From contig NZ_MUFV01000001.1 in assembly GCF_002017875.1 (NCBI RefSeq), positions 1,693,501-1,757,500 on the forward strand: a stretch of DNA of 64,000 nucleotides, given 5' to 3'. The stretch is from Deinococcus sp. LM3 (lineage in GTDB: Bacteria > Deinococcota > Deinococci > Deinococcales > Deinococcaceae). This document shows positions 27,527 to 37,286 of the stretch, piece after piece. The stretch's first letter is position 1; each line of letters begins with the position of its first letter. The notes beneath the pieces are model-generated. The model made no database searches and was not told the origin of the DNA. It saw only the letters and a list, made by a program, of their open reading frames with translations. The position numbers were made by a program, and so were the translations under genes.

Positions 27527-28984
27527 GTGAAATCAATCCGGTACATCGTTACCCGCCCCTGCCTGCAGGAAGGCAGCCTGCGCCTCCTCAAGTACCTGGA
27601 AAGCACCTTCCCGAACGCGGGACCGGCCGTGCTGGTCGACGAGAAAGGCGAGGAGCACGCGGTGCAGGTGGACCTGGACCGCCTGCGGGTGTGGGGTCTG
27701 GGCGGGCTGTACCACGCGCAGCACCTGGGCGTGAACGACGTGCTGATTCTCACGCTGCTCGCTCCGGGCCGCTATCAGGTCGAGACGGTCGTCAAGCCGC
27801 ACGCGCCGCAACCGCCGCCCCGCCGGGAGGTGCCGCGCGTCCCGGAGACGCGGCGCGTGGTGGTGTCCTCCACCCCGCACGTGCGGGAGGTCCGCCTGCA
27901 GGAGGTCCGCCCCGAAGCGCCGGCCACCCGGCCCGCCGAACAGCGCCAGCCCGAACCGCGTCCAGTCGAGTCGCGCCCAATCGATTCGCGTCCGGTCGAG
28001 TCCCGTCCGGTCGAGGGCCGGGCCGCGCGCCCGCCCGAGCCGCGCGTGACCGAGGTCCGCGCCGCCGAGACCCGTGCTGCCGAGACACGTGCCGCCGAGG
28101 TCACCCCGCTGCGGCCCGCGCCGGTCGCCCTCACCCCGGACCTGCCGGCCAGCCCGGCGGGCGGGAGTGGCGGCACGGTCGTCCCGGCCGGCGGGAACAG
28201 CAGCGCCGTGCGTCCCGTGGCGTCCGGACGTTCCGCCGCGCCGCTGCGGACCCTGGACGTGAGCTTCGAGACGCCGGAACGCGCGCCGGTCGCCAGCGGC
28301 CCGGTCCTGTCTGCCGCGTCCCTGGAGGCCGAGCCGCAACTCGCGGAGCTCGCGCGCCTCACCGGGTACCGCCTGGAACACCTGGGCGGCGGCGTGCTGC
28401 GCCTGAACGCCGAACTCGGCACGCACGGGTACTCGGTGCTCGTGGCGACCAGCGAGGCGGCCCTGCAGACGCCCGCCTGGAAGGAGAACGCCGACTACTG
28501 CGTGCTGCTGACCACCGAGGAAGGCCGCCCCGCGAACACGCCCTGCCTGACCCGCGAGGCGCTGGGCGCGCTGATCGAGCACGCGCACCTCGCGCCGCTG
28601 TCTCCGGTGGACCTGCGCGGGTACTGGAAGGCCGGCAGCATCGACCTGGAGTCGGCGGCCAGCGTGGCGGAACTCGTGAGTTCCCACCTCGCGCAGCGCG
28701 GCGCGTTCAGTTTCGTGCTGCTCACGCTGTCGCAGCAGCCGGCGCATTCGGTGGTCAGCGTGCCGCGCCTCGCCGAGCGGCTGGGCAGCGGCGTGAACTA
28801 CGCCGAGCTGGGCAGCATCCTCGACACCCTGACCCGCCCGCCGTTCCTGGCGCTCACGCCGCTACCCGGCGGACAGTACCTGCTGCGCGTGGGTGTGCCG
28901 GACCTGCTGAACGAACTGGCCGAGTACGCCGACGGCGTGCGCCGCCGCGTGCGTCCCGCCGCGCGGGAGGCTGTGCCCGCCTGA
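27527..28984 (+). CDS. Hypothetical protein with proline/arginine-rich linker
   Basis: I do not recognise this 485-aa protein. Residues 1-90 form a compact domain (IRYIVTRPCLQEGSLRLLKYL ... DVLILTLLAPGRYQVETVV). Residues about 90-270 form a long, low-complexity linker rich in P, R, E and A containing 5-residue repeats (PVESR, AAETR). Residues about 275-480 form a second folded domain (LTGYRLEHLGGGVLRLNAELG ... LLRVGVPDLLNELAEYADGV). There is no signal peptide or membrane helix. Acidic and basic residues alternate in the linker, as in nucleic-acid-associated proteins, but this is weak evidence. The start is GTG 27527 behind GGAGGA. Confidence 0.7.
   Translation: MKSIRYIVTRPCLQEGSLRLLKYLESTFPNAGPAVLVDEKGEEHAVQVDLDRLRVWGLGGLYHAQHLGVNDVLILTLLAPGRYQVETVVKPHAPQPPPRREVPRVPETRRVVVSSTPHVREVRLQEVRPEAPATRPAEQRQPEPRPVESRPIDSRPVESRPVEGRAARPPEPRVTEVRAAETRAAETRAAEVTPLRPAPVALTPDLPASPAGGSGGTVVPAGGNSSAVRPVASGRSAAPLRTLDVSFETPERAPVASGPVLSAASLEAEPQLAELARLTGYRLEHLGGGVLRLNAELGTHGYSVLVATSEAALQTPAWKENADYCVLLTTEEGRPANTPCLTREALGALIEHAHLAPLSPVDLRGYWKAGSIDLESAASVAELVSSHLAQRGAFSFVLLTLSQQPAHSVVSVPRLAERLGSGVNYAELGSILDTLTRPPFLALTPLPGGQYLLRVGVPDLLNELAEYADGVRRRVRPAAREAVPA
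27962..28021 (+). repeat. 15-bp tandem repeat, four units, in the linker
   Basis: Four imperfect 15-bp units encode PVESR, PIDSR, PVESR and PVEGR. Confidence 0.85.
28052..28096 (+). repeat. 15-bp tandem repeat, three units, in the linker
   Basis: Three imperfect 15-bp units encode EVRAA, ETRAA and ETRAA; a partial fourth follows. Confidence 0.8.
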
Positions 28985-29000
28985 GCGTCTCTGCCCCCGA

Positions 29001-29040
29001 CGCGCCCCCCGGACCCTGACAGGCCGGGGGGCGCGTTCTT
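29001..29040 (+). terminator. Terminator between the 485-aa gene and mutY
   Basis: CGCGCCCCCCGG and its complement CCGGGGGGCGCG enclose an 11-nt loop; TTCTT follows. Confidence 0.75.
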
Positions 29041-29088
29041 CAAAGGGGGATGGTGTTCGCCGCGCCCGTCGCGGCCGGACGGGCACCC

Positions 29089-29094
29089 TACACT
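29089..29094 (+). promoter_or_regulatory. -10 box of leaderless mutY
   Basis: TACACT lies 6 nt before GTG 29101. Confidence 0.55.
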
Positions 29095-29100
29095 GCCCCC

Positions 29101-30135
29101 GTGTCTCCGTCCGTCCCGGCCTTCCCGTTCCCGCTTCCGGACCTGCGCGCGGCGCTACTGGCGTGGTTCGACCGCACGGGCCGTTCCCTGCCCTGGCGGG
29201 CCGGCACCGAGGGCGCGCGGGACCCCTACCGCGTGTGGGTGGCGGAAATCCTTCTTCAGCAGACGCAGGTGGCACGTGGGCAGATCTACTATGACCGCTT
29301 TCTGACAGCCTTCCCGACCGTGCAGGCGCTGGCCGCCGCCCCGCAGGACGCCGTCCTGAAAGCCTGGGAGGGCTGCGGGTACTATGCCCGCGCCCGCAAC
29401 CTGCACCGCGCCGCGCAGCGGGTCGCGCACGAGGGCTTTCCCCGCTCGTACGACGGGTGGCTGGCCCTGCCGGGCGTCGGGCCGTACACGGCGGCGGCGG
29501 TCAGCAGCCTCGCGCTGAACGAGGCGCGCGCCGTGAACGACGGAAACGTCCGCCGCGTCCTGGCCCGCCTGCACGCCGAGGCGCACCCCACGCCCGCCTG
29601 GGTGCAGGCCCGCGCCGACGCGCTGCTGGACCCGGCCCGGCCCGGCGCGTGGAACGAGGCGGTCATGGATCTGGGTGCGACCGTCTGCACGCCCGCCGCG
29701 CCGCGCTGCGAGGTCTGCCCGCTGCGGCCCTGGTGCGCGGCGTTCGCGTCCGGCACGCCCGCCGCCTACCCCGCCCCGAAGGTCCGGGCCGCCGTGCAGG
29801 ACGTGTCGGTCGTGGCGGTGCTGATCGGCACGCCGCAGCAGGCGGTGCTGGAACGCCGCAGCGGCGCGCTGCTGGGCGGCCTGATGGGCCTGCCCACCGA
29901 GCCGCTCGCCGCCGGGGAGAACCCGCAGTCGGCCCTGGAGCGGCTGTGCGCGCGGCTGCCTGCCCGCCCCGGCGCGTTCCTGGGCACCCTGACGCACGTC
30001 ATGACACACCGCCGCGTCACGCTGCACCTGCACGCCGCGCAGGCCGACCTGCCCCGGCGCGTGGTGGCCGAGGAGGCCCTGTCGCGGCTGGATCAGAAGG
30101 CACTGCTCCTGGCCGCGCAGCCCGCGCTGCTGTGA
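29101..30135 (+). CDS. mutY: A/G-specific adenine DNA glycosylase
   Basis: MutY removes adenine mispaired with 8-oxoguanine. This 344-aa protein has the N-terminal WRVWVAEILLQQTQV-type region, the helix-hairpin-helix LPGVGPYTAAAVSSLAL with the catalytic aspartate in AVNDGNVRR (near residue 145), and a full 4Fe-4S cluster motif C-X6-C-X2-C-X5-C (CTPAAPRCEVCPLRPWC, near 200-216). A C-terminal NUDIX-like 8-oxoG recognition domain follows (THVMTHRRVTLHLH). I chose GTG 29101, which has TACACT 6 nt upstream, over GTG/ATG starts from 29050. Confidence 0.93.
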   Translation: MSPSVPAFPFPLPDLRAALLAWFDRTGRSLPWRAGTEGARDPYRVWVAEILLQQTQVARGQIYYDRFLTAFPTVQALAAAPQDAVLKAWEGCGYYARARNLHRAAQRVAHEGFPRSYDGWLALPGVGPYTAAAVSSLALNEARAVNDGNVRRVLARLHAEAHPTPAWVQARADALLDPARPGAWNEAVMDLGATVCTPAAPRCEVCPLRPWCAAFASGTPAAYPAPKVRAAVQDVSVVAVLIGTPQQAVLERRSGALLGGLMGLPTEPLAAGENPQSALERLCARLPARPGAFLGTLTHVMTHRRVTLHLHAAQADLPRRVVAEEALSRLDQKALLLAAQPALL

Positions 30136-30158
30136 AGGTGGGGCTGTGAAGGTGGGGC
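30131..30158 (+). repeat. 14-bp tandem duplication over the mutY stop codon
   Basis: TGTGAAGGTGGGGC occurs twice in tandem and TGTGA begins a third unit. The first TGA is the mutY stop. Confidence 0.9.
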
Positions 30159-30235
30159 TGTGACCGCACGGGCGCGCAGGGCCGCCTCGTCTGTTCGGGG
30201 GACGTGAGGGCTGGCGGGCGCGTTAGACTGGGCGC

Positions 30236-31066
<831 letters not shown>

Positions 31067-31083
31067 CGCGGGCCAGGATGTGC

Positions 31084-31118
31084 GGCGGGGCCAGGAGCGA
31101 CGAGTTCCTGGCCCCGCC
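31084..31118 (+). terminator. Hairpin downstream of uppS
   Basis: A perfect 13-bp stem GGCGGGGCCAGGA / TCCTGGCCCCGCC starts 17 nt after the uppS stop. It lacks a T-run. The remaining gap to 31455 holds GC-rich repeats of CCCC-TGAC-CGGGG type and the promoter at 31361-31394. Confidence 0.5.
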
Positions 31119-31360
31119 CCTGTGTCGGGTTCCTGAGCCCCGGCTCTTCATGAAGCAGAGTCGCGGCCCCTGACCGGGGGAGCGCCACGCCCGCGTCCGA
31201 CACCCCCGCCGGGGGAGCGCAGAGGTGCGCTTGACGCGGGGGCTGTCGACTGGCAGGCGATTTTTTCTGATTTTGAGCGGTTTTTCACGTTGTTCCCGTG
31301 GTCAGTCCGGCCGACGCGCGGTCACGCGGTGTTCCGCTACGACGGTGAGGGCCGCCGACC

Positions 31361-31394
31361 TGTAAGCCGGGCGTAAGACCCGTCTTCCTACGCT
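31361..31394 (+). promoter_or_regulatory. Direct-repeat activator site and -10 of the surface-protein operon
   Basis: TGTAAG (31361) and CGTAAG (31372) are spaced by 11 bp. After 11 nt comes the -10 box TACGCT (31389-31394). Direct repeats one helical turn apart in place of a -35 are typical of OmpR/PhoB-type activation. A second site of the same geometry lies at 42140-42173. Confidence 0.5.
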
Positions 31395-31455
31395 GCGGGC
31401 AGTCCCAGCCCTGGCCTGCCCCACGCAGTCCTTCCGTCCCAGTCAAGGAGATCTC

Positions 31456-31953
31456 ATGAACACCCGCACCCCCATCCTGCTCACCGCCCTGCTGGTCGGC
31501 ACAGCCCTCGCGCAGGGCGCCGCGCCGCTCAAGCTGGACCTCAGCATGTCGCTGGTGCGCAGCGTCAAGGTGGACGGCAAGGTGACCGAGCAGTTCTCGC
31601 CCAGCCCCAAAAACGTCCAGCCCGGCGACCTGATCAGTCAGGTGGTCAACGTGCGCAACACCGGCGGTAAGGTCCTGAAGAACGTGCCCGTCACGCTGCC
31701 CGTCCCCAAAAACACCGTCTACATGGCCCCCGAGAAGGACATGAGCGTGGCCCGCACCGAGTACTCCATCGACGGTGGCAAGACCTTCGCGGCGGCACCC
31801 CTGAAGAAGAAGGTCACCGTGACCGAGAACGGTAAGACGGTCACCCGTGAAGTCGAAGTCAAACCCAACGAGTACACCGCCGTCCGCTGGACGATCAGTG
31901 AAATCAGCGCGAACCAGACCCTGAAACTCGGCTACCGGGTTCAGGTCCGGTAA
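31456..31953 (+). CDS. Secreted single-domain DUF11-like protein
   Basis: This 165-aa protein has a signal peptide (ILLTALLVGTALAQG) and one beta-sandwich DUF11/conserved-repeat-like domain (VQPGDLISQVVNVRNTGGKVLKNVPVTLPVPKNTVYM ... VRWTISEISANQTLKLGYRVQVR). ATG 31456 follows AGGAG. It opens a same-strand series with short gaps (53 nt to the next start), so it is the first gene of a surface-protein operon. By analogy it may be a periplasmic or surface component of the same assembly; its small size would suit a capping or linker subunit (inference). Confidence 0.8.
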   Translation: MNTRTPILLTALLVGTALAQGAAPLKLDLSMSLVRSVKVDGKVTEQFSPSPKNVQPGDLISQVVNVRNTGGKVLKNVPVTLPVPKNTVYMAPEKDMSVARTEYSIDGGKTFAAAPLKKKVTVTENGKTVTREVEVKPNEYTAVRWTISEISANQTLKLGYRVQVR

Positions 31954-32006
31954 TGAACCGCTCCGCCCCCGAACACCGCGCCCACCCCTTTCCCCGGAGG
32001 AACACC

Positions 32007-34328
32007 ATGAAACGTAGCACCCAACTGATCGCCCTGATGGCCGCCCTGGCCGCCGGTTCCGCCAGCGCCGCCGGCACCCTGGCCGGCACCACCATCGAGA
32101 ACACCGCGACCGCCAGCTTCGAAGACCCGGCCAACGCCGGCACCACCCTGAACAGCACCTCGAACACCGTGCAGACCGTCGTGCTGCCCAAGCCCGACTT
32201 CGACATCGTGTACACCACCAGCGGCATCGCCGACGGCAACACCCTGACCAGCACCCCGGTCCTCACCACCGGCGCGGTCCCCGGTCAGGTCATCGAGACG
32301 CCCTACTCGCTGGTCAACAAGGGCAACACGCCCCTGAGCATCGTGCTGAACGCCGACACCACCGGCAGCGCGGCGGGCGCCACCGTCAAGTACTACCTCG
32401 TGAACCCTGACGGCAGCCGCGGCGCCGAGATCCCGGCCGGGTCGGCCGTTCCCGTCACCGCCGACAACCCCGCCACGACCGGCGTCGACGAGGGCATCGT
32501 GAAGATCGTGCAGGTCATCACCCTGCCCACCGATCCGGCCCTGATCACCCCCACCAGCGTCTTCGGTGCGTCCCCCGAGGGCACCGTGGCCGGCACCGCC
32601 GGCGCCGACCCCCTGGTTACCCCCGGCAACGGCTACGCCAGCGGCACCACCGTCCAGGAAGAGGGCAAGGCCGTCGACGCCGACCTGCAGTTCACGCGCA
32701 TCACGGTGTACGCCCCCGCGCTGGACAACAACCCCAACACCAACCCTGGCACGCCCGTCGACAGCGCCGGCAACCCCCTGCCCCCGGCCAGCGTGCCGCC
32801 CGTCACCAGCGTGAACGTGCCCACCGAAGTGGTCGGCAAGCCGGGCGACAACACCCCGGTCGTCAGCGCGCCCGGTTACGTCACGCCCGCCCCCACCACG
32901 CCCCCCGCCACGCCCAGCCCCGTGCCCGGCGGCGCGACCGACCCCACCCCCGGCGGTACGCCCATCGCCACGAACGTCGCCGGTGACGAGCAGATCGCCT
33001 ACCCGATCGCCGACACGAACGCCACCCCCGACCGGGTCCTGTTCACGAACACCCTGACCAACACCGGCGGGGCGACCGACAAGGTCCAGCTGTTCCCGGC
33101 CCTGGCCGACGGTACGCCCGATCCCGCCTACACCTTCGACCCGGCCACCGGCGTGTTCACGAACACCACGACCGGCGTGACCATCCGCTTCCTGGACCCC
33201 GTGACTGGCGAACCCATCAAGGTGTCCGTCGATCCCACCAACCCGACCGTCGCGCAGTACCCCACCGTGACCGTCCCCAACGGCAGCACCGTCGTGTACC
33301 GCACGGAAGTCACCTACCCCGACGCGAACGACTCGGCCCCGATCGCCCCGGTCACCGTGCTGATCGGCGCGGACTCGCTGAAGGACGCCGATCTGGTGTC
33401 GAACAGCAACACCAGGAACACCATCCTGCCGCCCGCCGCGCAGTTCGGTGACGCCACCGGCACCCAGGGTGCCGTCGAGACCCCCGCCCCGATCCAGACC
33501 GTGAACCCCAACGGACCGACCAGCGGCGCGACCAGCCCGGACTTCACCGACGCGACTGCCACCTTCCCGATGGACGTCGTGAACAACGGCCAGTACAACG
33601 ACAGTTACACCCTGAGCGGCACGGTGGAACTGACGGACGCCGTGACAGGCATCAAAACGCTCTATCCGGTCCTGTATTACGCGCCGGACGGCTCGCTGCT
33701 GCCCCGCGTCAGCAACGATCCGACCAGCCCCGATTACAACAAGTTCATCACGCCCGTCGTGGCGCCCGGCACCGAGTACAAGCCCGTGGCGGTCATCCAG
33801 GTGCCGGCCGGCACGCGCACCGGCGATTACGCCGTCACGCAGAACGCCGTGGGGAACTACAGCACCATCCCCATGACCGACACGAACAACATCATCCGTG
33901 TGGCGCCCGCCGGGTCCGTGGCGGTGGCCAAGTTCGTCGCCAAGGCGGGCGTGACGGCCGGCAGCAACCCCATCAACACCATTCCCAACCCCGCTGACTA
34001 CACCGCGACCGGCGCGAACGGCGCCAAGCCCGGCGACAACATCAGCTACCGCATCATCGGGAAGAACACCTACAACACCAGCGTCAACGGCTTCTTCCTG
34101 AGCGACACCGTGCCCGCCAACACCACGCTGTTCAGCGTCGCGCTGACCCCCGCGCCCAGCAAGACCATCTACCGCGTCAACGGCGGCGCCTGGACCACCA
34201 CGGCCCCCACCGGACTGCTCGCCGGCACCAAGGTCGACGTGGCCGTGGACGCCGACAACAACGACCTGCCCGACGCCCTGGCCCCCGGCGCCACCCTCAG
34301 CGCCGACTTCATCGTCACCGTCAACTGA
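32007..34328 (+). CDS. Secreted multi-domain surface protein (DUF11-like), 773 aa
   Basis: ATG 32007 follows CGGAGGAA. After a signal peptide (LIALMAALAAGSASAAG) comes a module AGTTIENTATASF...SNTVQTVV. Several beta-sandwich repeats follow (TSTPVLTTGAVPGQVIETPYSLVNKGNTPLSIVL; TFPMDVVNNGQYNDSYTLSGTVELTD; GAKPGDNISYRIIGKNTYNTSVNGFFLSDTVP). The middle is rich in P, T and G. There is no sortase or PEP-CTERM anchor, so attachment may be to a partner, perhaps the barrel protein of the operon. The N-terminal module is shared with the next gene product. A weak hairpin follows the stop. Confidence 0.8.
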   Translation: MKRSTQLIALMAALAAGSASAAGTLAGTTIENTATASFEDPANAGTTLNSTSNTVQTVVLPKPDFDIVYTTSGIADGNTLTSTPVLTTGAVPGQVIETPYSLVNKGNTPLSIVLNADTTGSAAGATVKYYLVNPDGSRGAEIPAGSAVPVTADNPATTGVDEGIVKIVQVITLPTDPALITPTSVFGASPEGTVAGTAGADPLVTPGNGYASGTTVQEEGKAVDADLQFTRITVYAPALDNNPNTNPGTPVDSAGNPLPPASVPPVTSVNVPTEVVGKPGDNTPVVSAPGYVTPAPTTPPATPSPVPGGATDPTPGGTPIATNVAGDEQIAYPIADTNATPDRVLFTNTLTNTGGATDKVQLFPALADGTPDPAYTFDPATGVFTNTTTGVTIRFLDPVTGEPIKVSVDPTNPTVAQYPTVTVPNGSTVVYRTEVTYPDANDSAPIAPVTVLIGADSLKDADLVSNSNTRNTILPPAAQFGDATGTQGAVETPAPIQTVNPNGPTSGATSPDFTDATATFPMDVVNNGQYNDSYTLSGTVELTDAVTGIKTLYPVLYYAPDGSLLPRVSNDPTSPDYNKFITPVVAPGTEYKPVAVIQVPAGTRTGDYAVTQNAVGNYSTIPMTDTNNIIRVAPAGSVAVAKFVAKAGVTAGSNPINTIPNPADYTATGANGAKPGDNISYRIIGKNTYNTSVNGFFLSDTVPANTTLFSVALTPAPSKTIYRVNGGAWTTTAPTGLLAGTKVDVAVDADNNDLPDALAPGATLSADFIVTVN

Positions 34329-34337
34329 TCTGACCCG

Positions 34338-34367
34338 GACGCGCCCTGCACTGACGCGGGGCGCGTC
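34338..34367 (+). terminator. Hairpin between two surface-protein genes
   Basis: GACGCGCC / GGCGCGTC stem with a 13-nt loop, 10 nt after the stop codon and without a strong T-run. It may lower expression of the distal genes or stabilise the upstream mRNA end. Confidence 0.45.
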
Positions 34368-34494
34368 TGTCACACCGGCAACCGCGCCACCCTTTCCGTT
34401 TCAGCCAACAGCAGACCTGATATTGCACCCCCCGCACATTTGAGTGCGCCGCCCCACCTTCCCGCGCCCTGCCGGCGCCCCAAAGGAGACTCCC

Positions 34495-37284
34495 GTGACC
34501 CGCTTCCCCCACACCACCACGATGCTGACCGCCCTGCTCGTCATGGCCGCTCAGGCCGGCGCGGCCCGCACGCCGGCTGGGACCGAGATCACCAACCAGG
34601 CGCAGGCCGAGTTCGTGCCGCCCGCCGCGACCGACCCGGTGCGGGCCGTGTCGAATACCGTCGTGACGGTCGTGCAGGCCGTGTGTTCGGTCAGCGTCAC
34701 CCCGGACGGCACGGTGCCCCAGCCCGGCCAGAGCGCCACGCTGCTGCCCGGCGAGCGCGCCGTGTTCGCTTACTCGGTCGTGAACACCGGGAACACCACC
34801 GGGAACTTCCCGGTCCTGGCGCGCAGCGAAACCGAAAGCACCGTCAGCCCGGCCCTGCGGGTCGTGCGGGACCTGAACGGCAACGGTCAGCCCGACACGA
34901 ACGAACCCGAGGTCACGGAACTCACCCTGGCCCCCGACGCCCGCGTGGACCTGTTGCTGGTCGTGAATACCAGCGACGCGCAGGGTGACGCCTACGTGAA
35001 CCTGATCGCCAGCTGCGCCGGCGGGCAGAACCCGGACAGCAACAACGTCAGCCGCGTGCGTGTCGGGCCGCCCCCGGTGCTGGGCGTGCAGAAGTCCTTC
35101 ACGCCCGCCCTGGTCCGGCCCGGCACCGAGACGACCGTGACGGTCACCACCAGCAACACCGGTCAGGGTGAGAGCCGCGAGGTGATCCTGACCGACCTGC
35201 TGAGCGACCAGATCTCGCAGGGCCTGAGCTTCGTGCCCGGCAGCGCCCGCACGAACACCGGCACGCTGGAGTACACCCAGGACGGCGTGAACTGGACGGC
35301 CGCCGAGATCAGCCCGGTCCGGGGCGTGCGGGTGCGCGCCGCGAGCCTCGCGCCCGGCGCGACCATCACCCTGACCTTCCGCATGCTGGCCGGTGCGGAG
35401 GCCGAGAACCGCGTCATTCCGAACACCGCGACCGCGCAGACGGGCGGGCGCACCGTGAGCGGCAGCGCCAGCGCCGACGTGCGCTACCTGCCGGCCGTGG
35501 CGATCGGCCCGGTCGGCGTGCCCGAAGCGCCCGAAGGCACGCCCGCCGACACGCAGAGCCGCCCGTTCGCGGTGGTGGGGCAGCAGGTGTGCTTCGACCA
35601 CACCGTGAAGAACACCGGGGACGTGCGCGACAACTTCCGCATCACGGTCACGTACCCGGTGGGCGGCGCGACCAGCGTCCTGTACGGCGAGAACGGCCAG
35701 CCGCTCGCGCAGCCGCTGGCGCTGGACCCCGGCCAGACGGCGTTCGTGCGCATCTGCTACGACGCGCCGCAGGCCGGGCCGCTCGAATCCCTGATCACCG
35801 TGAACGGCGACCGGGGCACCAGCAACACCACCCGCGACCTCGTGGGGAACGTCGAGGCGACCTTCCCGGAACTGGCCAAGTCCTTCACGGCCACCACCCA
35901 GGGCGACGCCGGGCAGACCGTGACCATCCCGGCCGGCGGGACCGTCGCGGCCGGCGACACCATCACGTACACCCTGACCGTCCGTAACCCCTACACCCGC
36001 CCCCTGACGAACGCGGTCGTGACCGATCCCATCCCGGCGCACGTGGACTTCGTCAGCGCCAGTGCCGGCGGGGTCCTGGGCGGGCAGCCCGGCGCGCAGA
36101 CCGTCACCTGGAACCTGGGCACGCTGGCGCCCGGCGAGACGCGCACCCTGACCATCATCACGCAGGTCAGCACCCGCGCCCAGGACGGCGAGTCCCTGAA
36201 CAACGTCTTCAACCTCGTCACGACCGAACTGAGCACCCCCATGCCCAGCAACGAGGTCCGCACGCCGGTCTGGACGGCCAAGCTGGTCATCCTGAAGACC
36301 GTCAGCGCCCAGGAGGCCACGTACGGCGACCGCCTGACGTACACACTGAAGATCACCAACGAGTCCGCCACGACCGCCATCACCGAGGCCGTCGTGACCG
36401 ACACGCCCGCCCGCGGCCTGGAGTACATTCCCGGCACGAGCACCCTGGCCGGGCAGCCGCTCGCGGACCCGGCCATCAGCGGGGGCGTCCTGACCTGGAA
36501 CGCGGGGACCATCCCGGCGCGCGGCAGCATCACCATCACGTACCAGACCCGCGTGACGCCCGAGGCGACCGGAGAACTGGTGAACACAGTGCAGGTCAGC
36601 GGGACCGGCGCCGGCGGCGTGGCCCGCGCCATCGCCAGCAACCGCGCGACCGCCACCACGAAACTCAACCCGCTGAAGTTCGCACCCATCGCGGACATCG
36701 TGGGCACGGTGTTCGTGGACCGCAACCGCAACGGTCTGTTCGACCCGCTGCTGGACACCCCGGTCGAGCGGGCGCGCGTGCTGCTGGCCGGGGGCCGTCA
36801 GGTTGTGACAGATCCGAAAGGTCGGTACTCGTTCCCGAACGTGCCCATGGGCACCCACGCGCTGCGCCTGGACCCGAACACCACCCCGTACCCCCCGCTG
36901 AAGCTGCCGCAGGACGGCGCGCTCAGCGGCACGCAGACCGTGCATGTGCGCGGCCTGACCAGCGTGGACTTCCCGCTCGCGCCGCTGGGAGGCGATATTG
37001 CCGCGCTGCGCCGCACCACCCTCACGGTGGGCGCCGTGACCCTGGACAAGGCCGTGTACGCCACGGAGGGCGGCTACGTGGTCGTCCTGACCCTGAAGAC
37101 CCCCCGCGCGCTGGAAGGCGTGACCCTGCTCGACCCGCTCCCCGAGGGCGCCGTTCTGAAAGAAGGCGGAAATACTTACTCGGGTAGCCTCGGAGCAGGT
37201 GAAAGGACTTTCACCTACCGCTTTGACTGGAAGGGCGAGCCCCGCGCCGCCACGACCGACCCGGTCCTGAGCTGGAGGTACTGA
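34495..37284 (+). CDS. Secreted DUF11 repeat protein with SdrD-B-like domain, 929 aa
   Basis: GTG 34495 follows AAAGGAG. After the signal peptide (TMLTALLVMAAQAGAA) comes the shared module AGTEITNQAQAEF...SNTVVTVV. About five DUF11-type beta domains follow, each with an NTG-like core (YSVVNTGNTTGNFPV; VTTSNTGQGESREVILTDLL; VKNTGDVRDNFRITV; LTVRNPYTRPLTNAVVTDPIP; LKITNESATTAITEAVVTDTP). A Cna-B/SdrD-B-like domain IVGTVFVDRNRNGLFDPLLD begins near residue 740. It ends 2 nt before the next start, so it is cotranscribed and probably works with the barrel protein. Confidence 0.82.
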   Translation: MTRFPHTTTMLTALLVMAAQAGAARTPAGTEITNQAQAEFVPPAATDPVRAVSNTVVTVVQAVCSVSVTPDGTVPQPGQSATLLPGERAVFAYSVVNTGNTTGNFPVLARSETESTVSPALRVVRDLNGNGQPDTNEPEVTELTLAPDARVDLLLVVNTSDAQGDAYVNLIASCAGGQNPDSNNVSRVRVGPPPVLGVQKSFTPALVRPGTETTVTVTTSNTGQGESREVILTDLLSDQISQGLSFVPGSARTNTGTLEYTQDGVNWTAAEISPVRGVRVRAASLAPGATITLTFRMLAGAEAENRVIPNTATAQTGGRTVSGSASADVRYLPAVAIGPVGVPEAPEGTPADTQSRPFAVVGQQVCFDHTVKNTGDVRDNFRITVTYPVGGATSVLYGENGQPLAQPLALDPGQTAFVRICYDAPQAGPLESLITVNGDRGTSNTTRDLVGNVEATFPELAKSFTATTQGDAGQTVTIPAGGTVAAGDTITYTLTVRNPYTRPLTNAVVTDPIPAHVDFVSASAGGVLGGQPGAQTVTWNLGTLAPGETRTLTIITQVSTRAQDGESLNNVFNLVTTELSTPMPSNEVRTPVWTAKLVILKTVSAQEATYGDRLTYTLKITNESATTAITEAVVTDTPARGLEYIPGTSTLAGQPLADPAISGGVLTWNAGTIPARGSITITYQTRVTPEATGELVNTVQVSGTGAGGVARAIASNRATATTKLNPLKFAPIADIVGTVFVDRNRNGLFDPLLDTPVERARVLLAGGRQVVTDPKGRYSFPNVPMGTHALRLDPNTTPYPPLKLPQDGALSGTQTVHVRGLTSVDFPLAPLGGDIAALRRTTLTVGAVTLDKAVYATEGGYVVVLTLKTPRALEGVTLLDPLPEGAVLKEGGNTYSGSLGAGERTFTYRFDWKGEPRAATTDPVLSWRY

Positions 37285-37286
37285 AC

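Noticed and set aside
27962..28096. CRISPR-like array from regular short repeats
   Set aside because: Units are 15 bp without spacers and encode an in-frame pentapeptide repeat; no cas genes are present.
31941..34373. Long minus-strand frames opposite the DUF11 genes (also 34321-36945, 37215-39599, 39729-42347, 43792-47040)
   Set aside because: Glycine/arginine/valine/histidine-rich shadow frames produced by high third-position GC in the real plus-strand genes.
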